Assembly: GCF_000972845.2 (NCBI RefSeq)
Contig: NC_040027.1
Location: forward strand, 8,109,608-8,173,607
Origin: Larimichthys crocea
Lineage: Eukaryota > Chordata > Actinopteri > Sciaenidae
Direction of reading: 5' to 3'
Length of the DNA stretch: 64,000 nt
This document shows positions 58,702 through 64,000 of this stretch, one piece after another. The first letter of the stretch is position 1. Each line of letters begins with the position of its first letter. A program made the translations under genes and the position numbers. A model generated the notes under the pieces. The model had not been told where the DNA came from. It saw only the letters and a list, made by a program, of their open reading frames with translations, and did not search any database.

Positions 58702-60284
58702 ATGAAGTAAGTATCTGCTCCTGTCTGCAATCAGAAAGATTTTTAATTTCTTAAGTATGAATTATGCCCTGTTTCTTTCCTGCTTTCTTTCTCACCTGCC
58801 TGTTTCTTCCTATGGTGATACCCTCTTTCTTTATTTCCAATTTTACTTTCTTGCTGTCCTTATTTTCCTTAAATTCCCTTGTACACTCCTGCCTTTCTTG
58901 TTCTTTCCAATCTTCCTCCACATGAGATGACCTGTGATTATCCTAAACGTAACACATAGAGCATTATGTGTTTTTAAATATTTGTCATTTTTTAATCAGT
59001 CAGTTACCGCTGGAGGACAGGATGGACGCCAGGCTGGACGCCTTGGAGTGCCACTTCACCTGGGATCTGGACCCCAGTCAGTCCAAACTTTACCGTCTCA
59101 GGGACTACCTGGAGGACATCGGCACCGAGGAGGGCTACAGTTGGCTGGGTCACATTTACAACCTGCAGGGCTATGTCCACTACAAGCTGGGGTTGCCCGA
59201 CGATGCCCAGCGTTTCTTCAGCATGGCTGCAGAGGCCTTCCGCCAGATGAGAAACACTGTCTCAGATGAGGGTCCCTGGTTGGTGATAAACTACGGGAAC
59301 CTGGCCTGGCTGCACTACAAAAGGGGAGAACAAGCAGAGAGTCGGGCTTACCTGTCACAGGTTGATAGGCTAATAAATGAATATCCATCTCCATCCGAGA
59401 TCTACGCTGAAAAAGCGTGGACCCTGATGCATATCGGCGCAGAACAAAGGCAGCAGGCTGCTGAATATTTCCAGAGAGCCATCAGGATGCAGCCGGACAT
59501 GGTGGAGTGGCACACCAGCTACGCCTTAACATTATTCAACAAACAAAGAGACCAAGAGCTGGAGGATGCCGTCTTGGAGAAAATGAGAATCGCCAGGATG
59601 CATGATCCAGAGAACTTGTACCTTGCTGCGCTTTACCTTGTTGCACGTGCAAGAAAAGGGCAAAACGTACAAGTCGAAGCACGTGAGTTGGCCCCAAGGG
59701 TTTTAAAAAAGCCCGTCAGCAGCTATGGTGGCATCAAGCCATTGCTAATGCTGTACAGGATGCATGTATCCATGGATGAGGCTATCGATTTGGCCGAGGA
59801 TGCTTTGGGAAGACATCCAGATGAACGTTATCTGAAGTTCTGTGCTGCACTTAGTTACAAGATGAAGATCTTTTTTCAGGTGGACAGCCCCCTGGAGGAG
59901 GGCATGGTCAACAGAGCAATCAGCCTCTGTAAGGAAGTGATTTCTCTTTACCCTCAGTCTTCACTGAAAATGAAAGTAGCTCTTGCAGACATATACGCAA
60001 AGTCAGGTCGCATAGTTGAAGCTGACCAGTTGTACGAAGAGATGCTAGAGGGTAATCCAGGTCCTGAAGACACACAGGTGCTTTACAACTACTATGCAAA
60101 ACAGCTAAATTTCACACGAAAAGAGATTCACAGGTCGATAGAATACCACATGAGGGCGGCAGAGATACCGGTACCATCGACCTATCGCGACAACAGCATC
60201 AGAACTCTGAGGAGGATTCTGGAAAGGCAAAGAAACCGAATGTGTGGGGAAATACAAGAGTTTCTGGATAACCTACAACTCTGA
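58702..60284 (+). CDS. ifit: Interferon-induced protein with tetratricopeptide repeats (IFIT), intact
   Basis: A cytosolic TPR protein of the IFIT family; mammalian members bind viral RNA 5' ends or translation factors and restrict virus growth. Exon 1 holds only ATG AA (58702-58706) with donor GTAAGT; exon 2 is 59000-60284. The phase-2 junction makes codon 2 Asn and gives 429 residues; mammalian IFITs are 470-490. A first exon with little more than the ATG is typical of IFIT genes. Family signatures are LDALECHFTWDL near residue 15, GNLAWLHYKRGEQAES near 100-115, EKAWTLMHIG near 140 and AAEYFQRAIRMQPD near 155-168. Helical TPR pairs run from about 50 to 410. AATAAA at 60729-60734 is a likely poly(A) signal. 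An in-frame ATG at 58968 could start a longer form, but the split start explains the tiny exon and clean acceptor (TTTTTTAATCAG). The paralogue number (ifit5, ifit8, etc.) cannot be fixed. Confidence 0.92.
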
Positions 60285-60728
60285 CAGTCTCTAACTAAGA
60301 CGCAACTGAGCTTAACATAGTGTATAAAACTGTGGTGTAAAATAACCTGAGCTGACATGACAGCACAAAGAGTCTTGGTTAGAAAATCATCAGTTGTGCA
60401 AATAAGATAATTATTTTGACTCATGGCATTATGATTTTGTTTCATGAAAATGCAGAGACAGCCGTCTGTTATCTGTGTTAGATTTATGTTAATGACAATA
60501 TGACAATGATAAAGGGTCTATGATCTGATGGTCTGAGCAACACAAGATGAAAAAAAAAAATTCAAAGCTTTATTATAAATTGTTCTCTAGAAACTGTAAA
60601 GCATCCTGAAGTTTTGTGTCGTTATGTGTCTGTCCTGGACGTGTTGGACTCTCTTTTATTGTTGTAACAATGTTATTATGCTGGTTTCTTGTCCAGATTT
60701 CATGATTAAAGGTGAAAATGTTGATTCA

Positions 60729-60734
60729 AATAAA
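60729..60734 (+). terminator. IFIT polyadenylation signal
   Basis: An AATAAA lies 445 nt after the IFIT stop codon. The interval contains A/T-rich sequence and no other gene. Confidence 0.6.
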
Positions 60735-61639
60735 TGTCTGTCCATGACCCACTGATGAAACTATTGCAAAAGTTATAGACGTGCAGGGTTGTTAAGTTCT
60801 GTCTAATGCAAACTGAACATTTCCTACTGCTGCAGCTCCACATTGAAAGCTTTTATTATGAAGGAGTCACAGGAAATGGAACGTGTTTGAACTCCTTTTT
60901 ACTGTGTAGTGTAGATTATTAATTAAGGATGATTAATTTCTAATTAAAGTGAAATAGAAATGTCCTTTTTTTTCTAACGGAACATTATTCGGTATCACAG
61001 GACACCATTGAACTGGTCTGGTTCCCGGCAGGTCTGTGTGCACTGTGCACACAAATGAAAAATGTATTTACAGCTGAACTGATTTAATGTTTGCAGACTG
61101 ACAGAATGATAGAAAAAGGTCACTGCTTTCCCTAAATTCTGTGACCTGCATTTGTTGTTCCCACCAGTAACAGTAGGTGTCGCCAAATCAAAGAAAGTGA
61201 AATCTTTTGGACACAGCAGCTCAAATTCAAAACACTGGAGAGCATTCTCCACCCTCTCCACCCAACCCCAGACTGCAGCTGATGCAGGTTTGAAGTCGCT
61301 GAACCTCCACGAGGGCAAAACAAGGTTTATTTAATGAAGCAGCTTCTACATCTGCAACATAACGACAACAGGAAGACAGAGAGAGAGAGAGAAATACGAC
61401 ATTTCTTTCTAATTGTCAAGGCAAATTTCAAAATAAGAAACATACTGACTGTAGTAATTTATCAAGAATCTTGTATTTCAGTAGAGCACGTTAATCTCTG
61501 ATGATACAACATATTCATTTTATGATTTAATACAGTAAATATCTGACACGTTGTACCTTTAAATAAAGAAAGACACGTTGTCATTCTCAAACACTTTATT
61601 TGGATGGTTTGAACATCAAATAAGAACTCACAGCAACAG

Positions 61640-61686
<47 letters not shown>
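61640..61686 (+). repeat. (AT)n microsatellite
   Basis: About 20 uninterrupted AT units preceded by ATATACAT. Confidence 0.95.
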
Positions 61687-61688
<2 letters not shown>

Positions 61689-61734
61689 GTATGTGTCACC
61701 AAACAAAGGCAGATTTTTCATTTTCATAAAAATA

Positions 61735-62115
61735 TACATTTAATTTTGGGAATATTCCAAATGGGAAAGTTCATGGCAATTATGGAAATTTAACTGGAAT
61801 TAACTGGAAATTCATGGCAATTATGGAAATTTAACTGGAATTAACTGGAAATTGTGGGAAACAACAGACAATTTAAACAAACTGTGTCATATCCAAACAT
61901 AAATCTAAACATTTACTTTTGTCATCAGCAGACATGCAAAATAAAACAATTAAAAAAAACATTTCATAAGCAGAACTATTATTATTGAACAATATTATGT
62001 AGTCCACGAGCTCACAGGTGTCTTCAACAGTCTCTGTGTGCTCTGGGCTCTAAAGTGTGGTCCAGGTACAGAAATCACCTGTGCAGGTAGGGGGCGTGGC
62101 CTCGATAGCCCTGCT
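61735..62115 (+). repeat. Dispersed repeat, second copy
   Basis: Same family and orientation as 30704-31195, with an added tandem GGAATTAACTGGAAATTCATGG-type duplication around 61795-61850. Conserved GTCTTCAACAGTCTCTGTGT and GTAGGGGGCGTGGCCT blocks are near-identical between the two copies. Confidence 0.75.
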
Positions 62116-62493
62116 AGAAATTGTTGAAATCAATGGTCAATGGTCAGTGAGGTCAGAAAGGGAAGAAAGTGTATCACTGCGGTAATATTTATTGAAGCTT
62201 GGCCAAGGAGAAACAGAGACACTCTCAAAGTAAATATGGTAAATATGGTAAATACAGAAATAGTCAAATAATCTGGTCGTCATTGGCAAGCTATCTGTTA
62301 TGTCTAGGAAACATTCAGTCACCTTCAGACCCTGGTCACCACAACATGAAGATCAAACAAAGCCAAACAACTCCTACTGCTGCTGAGGACCTCAAGGCAC
62401 ACGCGTGACCCCGTATAACCTAAGGATAGAAAATTGCATAACACTGGTTAACACAGTCCATTCTTTATGTTCACGCTCACGCTCTTGCTGCTT

Positions 62494-63939
62494 CTAACAG
62501 ACAACAAGGACAACGAGACCAAGCAACAACGGAGCAACGCTCAGTTTGACAGTCCCGGCTGAATTACAGCGGCTGGTTTTACAACATTTTGGCACACTGG
62601 TGAAGTGTAAGTTATAGAAAGAAGTTTGGATTTCCCGTTCGGAGAGAACGTCACAGAGGTTTGAAGACACACAGCCAAGGAACTGATAGTCCATGTCTCC
62701 ATCTGTCACTGTGGACGACAAAAGAAATCATAGTTAATATGATTTTTAAAATCACATGATTGAAGGCGCTCTTTCATTAACATGCTCACCGTTTCCATCA
62801 ATGCAGCGGTCCTGGATTCCCACACACTTTATGCTTATTATGTTTTCACACATAGGACTTTGGTGAGAAGCACAGCTCGCACACGTCAGGCCATTTTCTG
62901 TCTGTATATCCATGTCTAAAACAGAACAAGAGAAATGCATAAGACTCAGAGCGCTGTCTGATGCGAGCAGGGCTTGGCAGCAGTATTTTTGTAAAGTACT
63001 ATGTATTGTAAAGTTTTTGAACTGAGACAGCACCCCCAATATACAGTAGAAAATGTGTTGAATGTCAGTTCATCTGTCTCTTGTTATTTCTTGTTTATTT
63101 CCAATTTAACTCCATTTATTAAAGAAAACACTTGCACACTTGGTGTTGCCAACCTAGCAACTTCTAGCGACCCGAGGTGCCATGTTCGAGCAACGAGGCT
63201 TCAGTGAAGATCGTGTAAAGGCATTTCTTTCAAAATACATTAAATATGTTGGACAATAGTTGCTGAAAACACGTGAAAAGACGATACATCACTGAAATGT
63301 GGAGTTAAAAACTGTTTTTCACCAGTTTTCAGTCTCAGGATTTTTGTGGGCGGTCCTTAAAGGGTGGCTCGATGACACGCTGAGGCCGCCCTGAGCAGAG
63401 TGGGCATGTGGCTTAGACAGTAGAGCGACGTGGCGTGTCAATGTGTGCATGGATGAGTGCTTTGGGTAGGAAGTGCCGTGAGCATCTCAACCTATAACCT
63501 CAACCTGACACCCGGCAACTGGCATCCTGAATATTTCATAGGTCCATAAAACAAAACAAATACTTACAAGGAGTCGTTCCATTATTGCAGTGATCTGTGT
63601 TGCAACAGCTGATAGATGAAGCCATCACGTTACCACCTTCACTGATAGAAAACATCTGATCCGCCTCAGTGCAGAAAGTGGACTGCACACAGTTTCTGAT
63701 GATGTGCTGTTGAGCTCTTCCTCTCATATCTGATTTCAGTCACACATAAGCACAAAGTTAAAAAACACACACACACATACTGTAGACCAATAACTCAGTA
63801 AATGAATTGAGAAATCAGATTTTTATGTATTTACCTCCTGAGGTCATGCTGAGCGTTGCACACAGGTCATCTACGTAGTCACAAGTTACGTTTGAAATGG
63901 TGTTGAGTTGTTCATACACACAATCAAGCTGAGATTCAC
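62494..63939 (-). CDS. Two-domain Ly6/uPAR-family GPI-anchored protein (5' end outside window)
   Basis: Four exons on the minus strand: 63835-63939, 63568-63729, 62790-62915, 62494-62708, all with GT/AG sites and consistent phase-1 junctions. The first begins mid-codon (GESQLDCVYEQLNT), so a signal-peptide exon lies beyond 64000. Domain 1 spans the first two exons and closes with SCCNTDHCNN. Domain 2 starts ENGLTCASCAS and closes with KCCKTSRCNS; the CC-x4-5-CN ending is the hallmark of three-finger Ly6/uPAR domains. The tail VAPLLLGLVVLVVC is hydrophobic and ends at the stop, as expected of a GPI signal. Two tandem domains resemble fish uPAR-like or phospholipase A2 inhibitor gamma-like proteins. 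The ligand is unknown. It is convergent with IFIT, with a 380-bp dispersed repeat between them. Confidence 0.82.
63210..63400 (-). repeat. Copy of the 13.9-kb dispersed repeat in the Ly6 gene intron
   Basis: Minus-strand counterpart of 13886-13993/14713-14788, uninterrupted, between the Ly6 exons at 63568 and 62915. It serves as a reference for the pre-insertion state of the 14-kb copy and for quality comparison with the left-arm copy. Confidence 0.8.
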
Positions 63940-64000
63940 CTGCAACGAGGAGGAAAGGAATAAATAAAAAAATCATTCATTCTGGTTGTCTTTCTTCATC

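Overview
The window is genomic DNA from a ray-finned (probably percomorph) fish. This is inferred from short introns with vertebrate GT-AG sites, dense (CA)n/(TG)n microsatellites, many hAT, piggyBac-like and MITE-type DNA elements, and four recognisable vertebrate genes. No bacterial, organellar or viral gene was seen.

Layout. 1-17054: about 17 kb with no protein-coding exon that I can support, filled with dispersed repeats, a 999-bp deleted hAT transposon, a piggyBac-like MITE and a three-level nested insertion near 14 kb. 17062-28885 (+): tspan1 (tetraspanin-1) in seven coding exons, with a ~30-copy 17-bp minisatellite in intron 3 and an apparent 1-nt frameshift at the end of coding exon 4. 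29086-34332: convergent intergenic interval, probably including a long pomgnt1 3'UTR. 34333-45799 (-): pomgnt1 (protein O-mannose beta-1,2-N-acetylglucosaminyltransferase 1), 21 intact coding exons encoding 653 residues, plus 5' non-coding exons and a CRE-containing promoter near 46.15 kb. The tail-to-tail tspan1-pomgnt1 pairing also exists in human, which supports both calls. 46325-46354: assembly gap of Ns. 58702-60284 (+): an intact two-exon IFIT gene (interferon-induced TPR antiviral effector). 62494-63939 (-): a two-domain, GPI-anchored Ly6/uPAR-family gene whose signal-peptide exon lies beyond the window.

The most important observation is that about 46355-57440 is an inverted, error-ridden copy of about 57445-64000 and onward. 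It carries broken antisense copies of the IFIT and Ly6 genes, the same flanking repeats, and scrambled versions of microsatellites that are pure in the right arm. Divergence is dominated by 1-3-nt indels and looks similar in exons, introns and simple repeats. Third copies of two of its repeats elsewhere in the window agree with the right arm, so the changes are private to the left arm. It begins at the N gap and folds back inside a (CCAT)n/(GGAT)n tract. I read this as probably an unpolished fold-back long read in the assembly; an old real inverted duplication is the alternative. If so, the real order is tspan1 - pomgnt1 - tetranucleotide repeat - IFIT - Ly6/uPAR gene, and the two 'pseudogenes' should not be counted as biology.

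I found no convincing undescribed biological system. The points most worth checking are the fold-back arm, the tspan1 frameshift, five splice acceptors built on (TG)n tracts, and the intronic array of 5'-splice-site-like repeats.
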